Below are positions 17,023 to 26,231 of a DNA stretch of 64,000 nucleotides, piece after piece (the first letter of the stretch is position 1; each line of letters opens with the position of its first letter). Position numbers and translations under genes: made by a program. The DNA comes from Blattabacterium cuenoti. GTDB taxonomy: Bacteria; Bacteroidota; Bacteroidia; Flavobacteriales; Blattabacteriaceae. The stretch covers positions 517,047 through 581,046 of the forward strand of contig NZ_CP059200.1 of the NCBI RefSeq assembly GCF_014251755.1, read 5' to 3'. The notes beneath the pieces were generated by a model that saw nothing but the letters and a program-made list of their open reading frames with translations, did not search any database and had not been told where the DNA came from.

Positions 17023-18127
17023 ATTTATTTTTTTTTTGGGGGAAACGGTAAATCATTCCATTAATATTCATTCCAGCACCTAAGGAAGCCATAAGAATTG
17101 TATCTCCAGGTTTTATTTCATGAGGAGGCATTTTTCCTTTAAGAATTAAATCCAATAAAGTGGGAACAGTAGCTACAGAAGAATTTCCAAATTTTTGAAT
17201 TGTCATAGGCATAATTTTCAATAAACAATCCTTTTTTAAGGATGTATCATTATATAATTTCAATAATCTTTTTAAAATTGCATAATCCATTTTAGCATTA
17301 GCTTGATGAAGAATAATTTTCTGAATATCATGAAGATGTAAATTAGCATGATCAAGCATATTTTTTAACATGTTTGGAACTTCTGTTAATGCATATTCAT
17401 AAATTCTTCTTCCATTCATTCTAATATTAACTAAAGATTTCTTATAACTAGGATTTAAAGAAGGCCCATTCGTTAAATAATATAATTTTTCATTATTATC
17501 ACATTGAGTATCATAATGGATAATTCCATCTTTTTCGTTTTCTAAATATTCCATAGCAGATAAAACCGCCGCTCCGGCACCATCGGAAAAAATCATTGCA
17601 TTTCTATCATGTGGATCTGTTACTTGAGATAAGGTTTCAGAACTAGTAATCAATATGTTTTTAGCATGTTTAGATCGTAAAAGTTGATTTGCTAGAATCA
17701 TTCCTTCTATCCAACCTGGACAACCAAAAATCATATCATATGGTCTACATTTTTTATTTTTTATTTGAAGTTTATTTTTGATTTTAGCAGATATAGAAGG
17801 AACTAAATCAGATTGATAAGAAATAGGATGAATATCTCCATAGTTATGAGCCGATATGATATAATCTATTTTTTCTTTACAAATTTTAGAATTATTCAAA
17901 GCTCTTTTTGCCGCAATAGCAGCAATATCAGAATTAAATAATCCTTTATTTACATATCTCCTTTCCTCTATTTCTGTAATTTTTTGAAATTTATTAATGA
18001 TTTCTTCATTAGATTTTTTAATTTTGAATCCTCTATTATCATAAAATTTATGTTCCATAAAATGATCTTTTTTTATAATCTTGTCTGGTAAATAATGCCC
18101 CGTTCCTGTAATGATTGATCGAATCAT
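16991..18127 (-). CDS. 3-oxoacyl-ACP synthase III family protein (FabH-like)
   Basis: Thiolase-fold condensing enzyme of 378 residues. The catalytic triad is visible: Cys136 (FGCPGW), His274 (LHQANAK) and Asn315 (FGNSSVATVP). It resembles the Bacteroidetes FabH-like paralogue beginning MIRSIITGTGHYLPD more than classical FabH, and is longer than the usual 320-350 residues. It may prime fatty acid synthesis or condense other acyl chains. Because this could be the only initiating synthase in a reduced genome, a FabH role is plausible. Its 3' end overlaps rpmE2 by 32 bp. The gene is divergent from menG across 100 bp. Confidence 0.8.
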   Translation of the reverse strand: MIRSIITGTGHYLPDKIIKKDHFMEHKFYDNRGFKIKKSNEEIINKFQKITEIEERRYVNKGLFNSDIAAIAAKRALNNSKICKEKIDYIISAHNYGDIHPISYQSDLVPSISAKIKNKLQIKNKKCRPYDMIFGCPGWIEGMILANQLLRSKHAKNILITSSETLSQVTDPHDRNAMIFSDGAGAAVLSAMEYLENEKDGIIHYDTQCDNNEKLYYLTNGPSLNPSYKKSLVNIRMNGRRIYEYALTEVPNMLKNMLDHANLHLHDIQKIILHQANAKMDYAILKRLLKLYNDTSLKKDCLLKIMPMTIQKFGNSSVATVPTLLDLILKGKMPPHEIKPGDTILMASLGAGMNINGMIYRFPQKKNKYEKKNTSRKL

Positions 18128-18227
18128 TTTAAAGACTAAATCAAAATTTTAGTGATAAAGTAAAAAAAATAAAATTCTTGAAATAAATTCAAAAACCATT
18201 ATTTGTTCTTCATATAATTTACAAAAA

Positions 18228-18980
18228 ATGAATAAATATTCTCCTTCTTCAAAAGAAAAGAAATTGAAAAACATGTTTGATCATATTGCTAAAAAATACG
18301 ACTTTATCAATCATATACTCTCTTTTGGAATAGATTTTATATGGAGAAAAAAAGCTATTCATTTATTATACAAATTTAGTGAAAAAAAAGATCTAAAAAT
18401 ATTAGATTTAGCTACTGGTACTGGAGATTTCGCTATATTACTAGCTCATAAATTCAAACACGCTTATATTACGGGATTAGATCCATCTGATAAAATGCTG
18501 AAAATAGCAGAAAAAAAAATAAAAAAATCTTTTTTTGAAGAAAGAATTCAAACTATTCAAGGATATTCGCAATATATTCCGTTTCAAAATGATACTTTTG
18601 ATATAGTAACTATTGCTTTTGGAATAAGAAATTTTCAATACATTCATTCTTCTATGAAAGAAATATATAGAATTTTAAAAACCTCAGGAATTTTAGTGAT
18701 TTTAGAATTTTCTACCCCTTCCAATTATTGGATAAAAAAAATTTATTATTTTTATTTTCATTTTGTAAAAAAAGTCGGAAATTTTATTTCAAAAAATCAT
18801 TTTGCTTATAATTATTTAAAAGAATCTATATTCTCTTTTCCCTATTATAACCAAAAAATGAAGAAATTTTTAAAATATCATCAATTCGATCCAATTTATA
18901 TGCAAAAACTAACTTTTGGAATTGTTTCTATTTACTTAGTCAAGAAAAAAAAAAAATTGATTTTGAATACCTTTAATTAA
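18228..18980 (+). CDS. menG: Demethylmenaquinone methyltransferase (UbiE/MenG)
   Basis: SAM-dependent methyltransferase completing menaquinone (or ubiquinone) synthesis. The 250 residues contain the SAM-binding motif LDLATGTGDFA (about 64-74), GLDPSDKML, and the UbiE signature IAFGIRNFQ. Flavobacteria use menaquinone, so menG is the better name than ubiE. It is followed 18 bp later by the GH3-family gene, a common flavobacterial neighbour. Confidence 0.9.
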   Translation: MNKYSPSSKEKKLKNMFDHIAKKYDFINHILSFGIDFIWRKKAIHLLYKFSEKKDLKILDLATGTGDFAILLAHKFKHAYITGLDPSDKMLKIAEKKIKKSFFEERIQTIQGYSQYIPFQNDTFDIVTIAFGIRNFQYIHSSMKEIYRILKTSGILVILEFSTPSNYWIKKIYYFYFHFVKKVGNFISKNHFAYNYLKESIFSFPYYNQKMKKFLKYHQFDPIYMQKLTFGIVSIYLVKKKKKLILNTFN

Positions 18981-18998
18981 TTAAAATATTTTTTCATA

Positions 18999-20519
18999 AT
19001 GATAAAGTATTTATCTGGATATTTTACATCTGCTTTTCTTAAAAAAAGAATTAAGAGCATAGAGTTTTTTATACGTTATCCAATAGAAATACAAAATCAA
19101 TTAATTAATCATATGGTTTCATATGCAAAAAATACAGAATTTGGAAAAAAATATGGATTTCGTGACATCAAAAAATATCATCAATTTTCTGAAAGAATTC
19201 CTATATGTAAATATTCTGATTTACAATATTCTATTCAAAGAATTCGTAAAGGAGAAAAAAATATATTATGGCCAGGAGAAGTAAAATGGTTTGCCAGATC
19301 TTCTGGAACTACTAATACAAAAAGCAAATACATTCCTGTTACAAGATCATCTATGAATACATGTCATTATAAAGCAGGAAAAGATATGTTGTCTATCTAT
19401 ATTCATAATCATCCCAAAACAAAAATTTTCTTTGGAAAAGCTGTTCGTTTGGGGGGGAGTTATGAATTACATAAAAAATATAACACATTTTATGGTGATT
19501 TATCTTCTATTTTAATAAAAAATATGCCTTTTTGGGTTGAACATATTTGTGTTCCTGGAAAAAAAATAGCCTTAATGAGTGAATGGGAAAAAAAATTAGA
19601 AACCATAGTAAAAGAAACGGGAAATAAAGACGTTAGAATTTTATTAGGTGTTTGTTCTTGGTTGTTAATTTTTTTGAAAAAGTTATTAAAAGAATTTGAT
19701 AAAAAAAAAATAAACGAAATATGGCCTGATATAGAGGTTATATTTCATGGAGGAGTCAATTTGAACCCTTATATTCATCAATATAAAAAATTATTTGATA
19801 AATCTGTAAATTTTTATAATGTATACAGTGCATCAGAAGGTTTTTTTGCGATACAAGATCAAAAAAATATTGAAGATCTTTTATTATTATTAAATCATGG
19901 TATATTTTACGAATTTATTCCCACAGAAGAAATAAATAATGCAAATCCTAAAATATTTTCTATTGATAAAGTAGAATTAAACAAAAATTATGCGCTTGTG
20001 ATTTCTACTAATGCAGGATTATGGAGATATATAGTTGGAGATACTGTTAGGTTTACTAGTTTATCTCCTTATAGAATTTTCATTTCAGGAAGAACGACTC
20101 ATTACATCAATTCTTTTGGGGAAGAATTAATTATTGAAAATGCAGAAAAGGCATTACATAATGCCTGTATGAAAACAAAATCCGTTATTCATGAATATAC
20201 GGCAGGTCCTGTCTATATGAATCAAAAAAATTCTGGAGCACATGAATGGATTATAGAATTTGAAAAACAACCGATAAACTTATGTGAATTTAGGAATATT
20301 TTGGATGATGAATTAAAATCTATGAATTCAGATTACGAAATTAAACGATACAAAAATATTGTTTTAGGTCCTCCTATTATATATATAGCCAGAAATGGTT
20401 TATTTTATGACTGGCTAAAAAAACATAAAAAATTAGGGGGACAAAACAAAGTCCCTCGTTTATCTAATGATAGAATATATATTGATTCCATTCTTAAAAT
20501 GGAAAAAAAAAGAGACTAG
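18999..20519 (+). CDS. GH3 auxin-responsive promoter family protein
   Basis: A 506-residue member of the GH3 family, acyl-acid-amido synthetase-like enzymes of the adenylating superfamily that are widespread in Bacteroidetes. Adenylate-forming motifs are visible: SSGTTNTKSKYIPVT (about 102-116), YSASEGFF and YRIFISGRT. The plant name is historical; the bacterial substrate is unknown, so no pathway is assigned. Its survival next to menG and rpsO in a reduced genome suggests a useful role. Confidence 0.85.
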   Translation: MIKYLSGYFTSAFLKKRIKSIEFFIRYPIEIQNQLINHMVSYAKNTEFGKKYGFRDIKKYHQFSERIPICKYSDLQYSIQRIRKGEKNILWPGEVKWFARSSGTTNTKSKYIPVTRSSMNTCHYKAGKDMLSIYIHNHPKTKIFFGKAVRLGGSYELHKKYNTFYGDLSSILIKNMPFWVEHICVPGKKIALMSEWEKKLETIVKETGNKDVRILLGVCSWLLIFLKKLLKEFDKKKINEIWPDIEVIFHGGVNLNPYIHQYKKLFDKSVNFYNVYSASEGFFAIQDQKNIEDLLLLLNHGIFYEFIPTEEINNANPKIFSIDKVELNKNYALVISTNAGLWRYIVGDTVRFTSLSPYRIFISGRTTHYINSFGEELIIENAEKALHNACMKTKSVIHEYTAGPVYMNQKNSGAHEWIIEFEKQPINLCEFRNILDDELKSMNSDYEIKRYKNIVLGPPIIYIARNGLFYDWLKKHKKLGGQNKVPRLSNDRIYIDSILKMEKKRD

Positions 20520-20554
20520 TTTCAAAAAAATATTTTTAACTTTATAGTTTTATT

Positions 20555-20818
20555 ATGACAATAGAAAAAAAACAAGAAATATTTCAGACTTATGGAACAT
20601 CTGTTTACGATACAGGTTCATCCAATGTTCAGGTTGCTTTATTTACTTATCGTATCAATCATTTAAATAATCATCTCAAAAATAATAAAAAGGATTTTAA
20701 TACAGAAAGAGCTTTAGTAAAAATGGTGGGTAAAAGAAAAAAATTGTTGAAATATATAGAAAAACATGATATCAACAATTATAAAAATATCATTAAACAT
20801 TTAGGATTAAGAAAATAA
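20555..20818 (+). CDS. rpsO: 30S ribosomal protein S15
   Basis: Small-subunit protein that binds 16S rRNA early in assembly. The 87 residues have the S15 pattern GSSNVQVALFTYRINHLNNHLKNNKKD and the C-terminal RKKLLKYI. It is followed 31 bp later by pnp, the same order as in many bacteria. In E. coli the rpsO leader is autoregulated; no such structure was identified here. Confidence 0.96.
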   Translation: MTIEKKQEIFQTYGTSVYDTGSSNVQVALFTYRINHLNNHLKNNKKDFNTERALVKMVGKRKKLLKYIEKHDINNYKNIIKHLGLRK

Positions 20819-20849
20819 ATAAGTTCTAGATCTAGATAAAGATAAAAAT

Positions 20850-22994
20850 ATGCCAGATATAGTCAAAGAAACCATTTATATGAAAGATGGGCGTACTATC
20901 ATTATAGAAACAGGAAGATTGGCAAAACAAGCAGATGGAGCCGTTTTAGTACGTGAAAAAAATACGATGCTCTTGGCAACTGTAGTCGTTTCCCAAGAAA
21001 TAAAAAATGATACCCATTTTTTGCCTTTAACAGTAGATTATAGAGAAAAATATTCTGCTGGAGGAAAAATTCCTGGAGGTTTTATAAAAAGAGAGGGAAG
21101 ACCTTCTGATGAAGAAATTTTAACAATGAGATTAGTTGATCGTGTTTTAAGACCAACATTTCCAGATTCTTTTAAAAAAGAAATACAAGTTATGATTTCG
21201 TTACTGTCATATGATAAAACGGTATTGCCAGATGGTTTAGCTGGATTAGCTGCATCAACAGCTTTATCAGTAGCAGGAATTCCTTTTAATGGTCCTATAT
21301 CAGAGATACGTATTATCCGTTTAAATGGAAAATTCATTATTAATCCTAGTTTAGATCAATTAAATAAAGCGGATATAGATTTAATAGTCGGAGCTTCAAA
21401 TCATTCTATTATTATGATAGAAGGAGAAATGAAAGAAATCAAAGAAAATGAATTTTTGGAAACTGTAATTACAGCTCATAAAGCTATAAAACCACAAATA
21501 GAAGCTCAAATTCGTTTAATAGATAAATTATCAAATCAACAACGGATATTTTTCATTGATGATCAAAAATCTATAAATTCGTTTCAAGAAAATAAAAAAT
21601 TAAAAAAAGAACTTTGTTTATTTTCATATGAAAAAATTGAAAAAATTTATCAAAACTTTACAAATAAAAAAACTAAATCGATTCAAGAAAAAATTATACT
21701 AAACGATTTTAAAAACAAATTTTTAACAGAAGAAAAAATAGAAAAAAAAGAAGCGATTATTGATCAATTTTTTGAAGAAATTAAAAGAAAAATAGCGAGA
21801 AATTTAGTTCTAAAAAAAGGAGTCCGATTGGATGGTAGAACGAATAAACAGATCCGTTCAATATCTAGTTTTGTGAATTATTTACCTGGAGTACACGGTT
21901 CTGCTTTATTTTCAAGAGGAGAAACTCAATCTTTAACTACAGTTACATTAGGATCATCCTTAGATGCTAACAAAATTGATAATGTGATTATGGAAAATCA
22001 AGAAAAATTCTATTTACATTACAATTTTCCCCCTTTTTCTACAGGAGAAATTCGTTCTATAAGAGGAGTTTCTAGACGTGAAGTAGGTCATGGAAATTTG
22101 GCTCAACGTGCATTAAAAAATATTATACCCAATAATCCATATACAATTCGTGTTGTTTCGGATATTCTGGAATCGAATGGTTCATCTTCTATGGCTACAG
22201 TTTGTGCTGCTAGTTTAGCATTAATGGATGCAGGAATTCCTATAAAAAATCCCGTTTCCGGAATTGCTATGGGTTTATTTATAGAAAATGAAAAAAAAAT
22301 TATTATATCTGATATAATAGGAGAAGAAGATCATTTTGGAGATTTAGATTTCAAAATAACAGGAACTAAATGTGGAATGACAGCTTGTCAAATGGATGTA
22401 AAAACTATGCAAGGAATCACATACGATATTTTGAATCAAATTTTAATACAAGCCCTAGAAGGACGTCTTTTTATTTTAAAAAAAATGTTAGAAACTTTGC
22501 CTAGATATAGGAAAAAAATGAAACCTCATGCTCCAAAAATATATACTCTTAATATTCCAAAAAATTTTATAGGTTCAGTTATAGGTCCCGGTGGAAAAGT
22601 GATTCAAGAAATCCAATCGTGTACCGATACGAATATTTTAATTGAAGAAAAAGGAAATTTGGGATACATTGAAATTTTAGGAAAAAATGATGAAAAAATA
22701 AAGAAAGCAATCAATAGGATTCAACAAATTGCTTTTGTCCCTGAATTAGGAAAAATTTATCAAGCAAAAGTTAAATCTATAAAAGATTTTGGAGCTTTTG
22801 TTGAAATATCTAAAGGAGTTGAAGGTTTGCTACATATTTCGGAGATAGGATGGAAAAGATTGAATAAAATAGAAGAAGAATTGCATGTAGGAGATATTAT
22901 TGACGTTAAATTTATGGGAATGGATGAAAAAAATAAAAAAATGAAACTATCTAGAAAAGTCCTTTTACCCCGTCCTGTAAAAAAAAATGAATAA
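20850..22994 (+). CDS. pnp: Polyribonucleotide nucleotidyltransferase (PNPase)
   Basis: Phosphorolytic 3'-5' exoribonuclease of the mRNA decay machinery. The 714 residues are full length: two RNase PH domains (about 10-140 and 325-545, the second with FSRGETQSL and SSSMATVC), a helical linker, a KH domain (about 565-625, with IGPGGKVIQEI) and a C-terminal S1 domain (about 635-705, GAFVEISKGVEGLLHISE). The gene ends 13 bp before the preferred rpoD start. Confidence 0.96.
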   Translation: MPDIVKETIYMKDGRTIIIETGRLAKQADGAVLVREKNTMLLATVVVSQEIKNDTHFLPLTVDYREKYSAGGKIPGGFIKREGRPSDEEILTMRLVDRVLRPTFPDSFKKEIQVMISLLSYDKTVLPDGLAGLAASTALSVAGIPFNGPISEIRIIRLNGKFIINPSLDQLNKADIDLIVGASNHSIIMIEGEMKEIKENEFLETVITAHKAIKPQIEAQIRLIDKLSNQQRIFFIDDQKSINSFQENKKLKKELCLFSYEKIEKIYQNFTNKKTKSIQEKIILNDFKNKFLTEEKIEKKEAIIDQFFEEIKRKIARNLVLKKGVRLDGRTNKQIRSISSFVNYLPGVHGSALFSRGETQSLTTVTLGSSLDANKIDNVIMENQEKFYLHYNFPPFSTGEIRSIRGVSRREVGHGNLAQRALKNIIPNNPYTIRVVSDILESNGSSSMATVCAASLALMDAGIPIKNPVSGIAMGLFIENEKKIIISDIIGEEDHFGDLDFKITGTKCGMTACQMDVKTMQGITYDILNQILIQALEGRLFILKKMLETLPRYRKKMKPHAPKIYTLNIPKNFIGSVIGPGGKVIQEIQSCTDTNILIEEKGNLGYIEILGKNDEKIKKAINRIQQIAFVPELGKIYQAKVKSIKDFGAFVEISKGVEGLLHISEIGWKRLNKIEEELHVGDIIDVKFMGMDEKNKKMKLSRKVLLPRPVKKNE

Positions 22995-23007
22995 AAAGAA
23001 AAAAAAT

Positions 23008-23871
23008 ATGAGACAACTTAAAATTACTAAACAAGTCACAAATCGTGAATCTGAATCGTTAGATAAATATCTCCATGAAATAGGAAAAATTCCATTACTA
23101 ACTCCAGAAGAAGAAGTAGAATACGCTCGTAGAGCAAGAGAAGGGGATGATACTGCTATAGATAAACTTATCAATGCAAATTTACGTTTTGTTGTTTCTG
23201 TTGCTAAACAATATCAAAATCAAGGATTAAGTTTGTGTGATTTAATTAATGAAGGAAATTTAGGTTTGATAAAAGGAATATTACGTTTTGATGAAACAAG
23301 AGGTTTTAAATGTATTTCTTATGTTGTATGGTGGATTAGACAAGCAATTTTACAAGCTATTGCTGAACAATCACGTTCTATTAGACAACCTACAAATAAA
23401 TTAGCTCTATTAAACAAAATCCTAAAAACTCTTGCTCAATTAGAACAAGAATTGCAAAGAGCTCCTTCTGCAAAAGAAATAGCAGAATATTTAAATATGA
23501 ATGAAAAAGATGTTGAAGAGTCTATAAAAAACTCAGGAAGACATGTTTCAATGGATGCTCCATTGGTAGAAGGAGAAGATTCAAATTTATATGATTTAGT
23601 TCGATCTGATGAATCTCCTCGTCCAGATGAACATTTGGAAAAAGAATCTTTACGTAAAGATATCAAAAGAATTTTAGAAACTTTAAGTGAAAGAGAACGT
23701 CGTGTAATTATTTTACATTTTGGATTAAATGGATCCCCACCCATGACTTTAGAAGAAGTAGGTCAATCTTGTGATTTAACAAGAGAACGAGTCAGACAAA
23801 TTGAAAGTATAGCTTTAAAAAGACTCAAACATTCTTCTAGAAGTAAAATATTAAAACCTTATTTAGGATAA
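23008..23871 (+). CDS. rpoD: Primary RNA polymerase sigma factor (sigma-70/RpoD)
   Basis: Housekeeping sigma factor. The start at 23008 (MRQLKITKQV) gives 287 residues, the standard short Bacteroidetes RpoD. An in-frame ATG at 22987 would add seven mostly lysine residues and overlap pnp, so it is less likely. Regions 1.2 (SLDKYLHEIGK), 2 (DLINEGNLGLIKG, YVVWWIRQAI), 3 and 4 (PMTLEEVG, RERVRQIE) are all present. Region 1.1 is absent, as usual in this phylum, whose promoters are TTTG/TAnnTTTG. Confidence 0.95.
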   Translation: MRQLKITKQVTNRESESLDKYLHEIGKIPLLTPEEEVEYARRAREGDDTAIDKLINANLRFVVSVAKQYQNQGLSLCDLINEGNLGLIKGILRFDETRGFKCISYVVWWIRQAILQAIAEQSRSIRQPTNKLALLNKILKTLAQLEQELQRAPSAKEIAEYLNMNEKDVEESIKNSGRHVSMDAPLVEGEDSNLYDLVRSDESPRPDEHLEKESLRKDIKRILETLSERERRVIILHFGLNGSPPMTLEEVGQSCDLTRERVRQIESIALKRLKHSSRSKILKPYLG

Positions 23872-23879
23872 AAAAAATG

Positions 23880-23954
23880 CGACCTCGAAGGGATTCGAAC
23901 CCATAACCTTCTGATCCGTAGTCAGATGCTCTATCCAAATTAAGCTACGAGGCC
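23880..23954 (-). tRNA. tRNA-Arg (anticodon ACG)
   Basis: A 75-nt cloverleaf on the minus strand. The acceptor stem GGCCTCG pairs with CGAGGTC (one G-U pair), the discriminator is G, and the T-loop TTCGAAT is canonical. The anticodon stem TCTGA/TCAGA encloses loop CTACGGA, giving anticodon ACG, which reads CGN after A34-to-inosine editing by TadA. The 3' CCA is not encoded. It lies between rpoD (convergent) and tpiA (same strand, 25 bp upstream), so it may be processed from the tpiA transcript. Confidence 0.95.
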
Positions 23955-23979
23955 TATAATTCCAAATATACTAACTCAA

Positions 23980-24738
23980 TCATGATTGAACAATTTTCAA
24001 GAATTTTTTCAGTTCCATAGATGAATAACCTACAAGTCCTCCATCTATATCCTTTTGGTAAAAAAGATCTTTTGCGTTAAGATCATTAATACTCCCTCCA
24101 TATAAAATAGGGATTTGATTAGAGATCCTTTTCCCATATCTTTCTAAAAATAAAAAACGAATAAATTCATGCATTGTTTGAGCTTGTTCAAATGTAGCCG
24201 TTTTTCCTGTTCCAATAGCCCATATTGGTTCATATGCTATATAAAAAGATTCTATTTCATCTGATGAACAATCGAAAACAGTTTTGTTTAATTGATATTT
24301 AATAATTTCAAATTGTTGATCATTGGATCTTTCCAAAAATGATTCTCCTACACAGAAAATAATATTTAAACCATATTTTAATGCTATTTTTATCTTTTCT
24401 AATAAAACATTATTTTTTTCAGAAAAAAATTTTCTACGTTCACTATGTCCTAGTATCACTTTTTGTACTCCTATCGATTTTAACATAGAAGCTGATACTT
24501 CTCCTGTATAAGGCCCTTTATCCTTTTGATGAATATTTTGAGCCGCAATATTTAAAGTTGTTCCTTGTGAAATTTGATTCAAAATATGTAAAAAAGGAAA
24601 AGAAGGAGCTATAATAATTTCTTTATTATGATTAATTTTTTTCTCAAAAACAATTTTTAAAAAATTTCTAATAAAAGAAGTCGTTTCGTGAAAATCATAA
24701 TTCATTTTCCAATTTGCAATGACAACCTTTTTTCTCAT
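23980..24738 (-). CDS. tpiA: Triosephosphate isomerase
   Basis: Interconverts dihydroxyacetone phosphate and glyceraldehyde 3-phosphate. The 252 residues show the N-terminal NWKMN (catalytic Lys), LGHSERRKFF (catalytic His) and AYEPIWAIGTG (catalytic Glu), followed by phosphate-binding YGGSIND and GGLVG. It lies 51 bp downstream of the DUF1599 gene on the same strand. Confidence 0.96.
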   Translation of the reverse strand: MRKKVVIANWKMNYDFHETTSFIRNFLKIVFEKKINHNKEIIIAPSFPFLHILNQISQGTTLNIAAQNIHQKDKGPYTGEVSASMLKSIGVQKVILGHSERRKFFSEKNNVLLEKIKIALKYGLNIIFCVGESFLERSNDQQFEIIKYQLNKTVFDCSSDEIESFYIAYEPIWAIGTGKTATFEQAQTMHEFIRFLFLERYGKRISNQIPILYGGSINDLNAKDLFYQKDIDGGLVGYSSMELKKFLKIVQS

Positions 24739-24789
24739 TTTTTTTGAAAATATTTTTAAATGTAAATATAAAAAATTGTATTTTTGAAA

Positions 24790-25293
24790 TTAAAAATTTT
24801 GTTTTAATAAAAAAATGATTTCTACTAGTATTTTAAAACAAAATTTTTCTAATTCTTTGAATCCAATTTTTTCTTTCTTTTTTTTTAAGAATAAAATATG
24901 TTTCAAAACATTATTTATAGAAAACTGAATAAAAGTTTTATCCATATAATCTATATAATTTTTTACTTCCTTCAGTTTTTTATTATAAATCAAAATTACA
25001 TCATTATTTGATATTTTTTTATGAAAATGCGATGTAGAACAAATTTCAAATTTTATTAATATGATTATTAAATAATTGACAATATCTATATATGTATCTG
25101 TTATTTTTTCCTCTTTAATTTTTTGATATCCTTTTGATTGAATATTTTTTATACGGACTATTTTCATCAAGATTTGATCTATTATAGAATAATTATGGAA
25201 GAATTTCCATGAAATTCCATAATCTTTTAATTTTTCTAAAAAAAGTTTTCTACATTTATGAATAATCAAGTCATCAGTAGATGAAAAATTCAT
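24790..25293 (-). CDS. DUF1599 family protein
   Basis: A 167-residue protein recognisable as the Bacteroidetes DUF1599 type (nucleotide-modification-associated domain 1 family): the stretch CRKLFLEKLKDYGISW, then SIIDQILMKIVRIKNI and IVNYLIIILIKFEI. The function is not established. In flavobacteria it is typically found back to back with folP, as here with 46 bp between the starts, which hints at a link to folate or nucleotide metabolism, but this is only context. Confidence 0.7.
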   Translation of the reverse strand: MNFSSTDDLIIHKCRKLFLEKLKDYGISWKFFHNYSIIDQILMKIVRIKNIQSKGYQKIKEEKITDTYIDIVNYLIIILIKFEICSTSHFHKKISNNDVILIYNKKLKEVKNYIDYMDKTFIQFSINNVLKHILFLKKKKEKIGFKELEKFCFKILVEIIFLLKQNF

Positions 25294-25339
25294 GTCGTTT
25301 GATTTTACAACAAATTACTACAATAAATAGTTTTTTTCA

Positions 25340-26173
25340 ATGATAATTAATTGTGCAGGTACTTTATTACATTTAAAAAAACCAAAAATAATGGGAATTG
25401 TAAATTTAACTCCTGACTCGTTTTATGATGGAGGAAAATTGTGTTCGGAATATAGTATATTACAACATATAGAAACCTTATTAAATGAAGGTTCTGATTT
25501 TATAGATATTGGAGGTTGTTCCACACGACCAGGATCAAAATTTATAACGGAAAAAGAAGAAATAAAAAGAGTAATAAAGCCTATTCGTAGTATTATGAAA
25601 AATTTTAAAAATGTTAGAATATCTATAGATACTTTTCGAAGCGAAGTAGCTAGAATAGCAGTGGAAGAAGGAGCTGTAATGATAAATGATATATCAGGAG
25701 GAAAATTAGATAAAAATATGTTTCCTTTGTTAGAAAAACTTAAAATTCCATATATATTAAATCATATGAAAGGAATTCCTGAAAACATGCAAAAAAATAC
25801 ATACTATCATGAAAATATAATAACAGAAGTAAATAATTTTTTTTCTGAAAACATTTACTATTTAAAACAACATAGAATTCATGACATCATTTTAGATCCT
25901 GGATTTGGTTTTGGAAAAACACTAGAACAAAACTTTCAATTGTTAAAACACCTATCTTTATTAGGTTTTCAAGATTATCCAATTTTAGTTGGCATTTCTA
26001 GGAAATCTATGATCAAATTCATTTTAAAAACTTCTTATGAAAAATCACTAAATGCAACTTCCATTATTCATACTATAGCACTTTTAAATGGATCTAAATT
26101 TTTACGTGTACATGATGTAAAAGAAGCAGTAGAATGCATTAAATTAATACAATATTATAGAAAAATTTTATAA
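25340..26173 (+). CDS. folP: Dihydropteroate synthase
   Basis: Condenses p-aminobenzoate with dihydropterin pyrophosphate in folate synthesis. The 277 residues contain the two family signatures: MGIVNLTPDSFYDGG (18-32) and IDIGGCSTRPGS (about 55-66). Further pterin-binding motifs ISIDTFRSEVA, LDPGFGFGK and LVGISRKSM are present. The gene is divergent from DUF1599 and followed by cdaA. Confidence 0.95.
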   Translation: MIINCAGTLLHLKKPKIMGIVNLTPDSFYDGGKLCSEYSILQHIETLLNEGSDFIDIGGCSTRPGSKFITEKEEIKRVIKPIRSIMKNFKNVRISIDTFRSEVARIAVEEGAVMINDISGGKLDKNMFPLLEKLKIPYILNHMKGIPENMQKNTYYHENIITEVNNFFSENIYYLKQHRIHDIILDPGFGFGKTLEQNFQLLKHLSLLGFQDYPILVGISRKSMIKFILKTSYEKSLNATSIIHTIALLNGSKFLRVHDVKEAVECIKLIQYYRKIL

Positions 26174-26231
26174 TTTACTAATACTTGTATTATTTTTGTG
26201 TTGTTAGGCTTTTTTTTCATTATTTCATTTA

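Noticed and set aside
22987..23007. Upstream ATG for rpoD
   Set aside because: It adds only lysine-rich residues and overlaps pnp; the ATG at 23008 gives the conserved MRQLKITKQV and 287 residues.
23436..23744. 102-residue minus-strand frame within rpoD
   Set aside because: Shadow of rpoD; the sigma domains on the plus strand fully explain the open frame.
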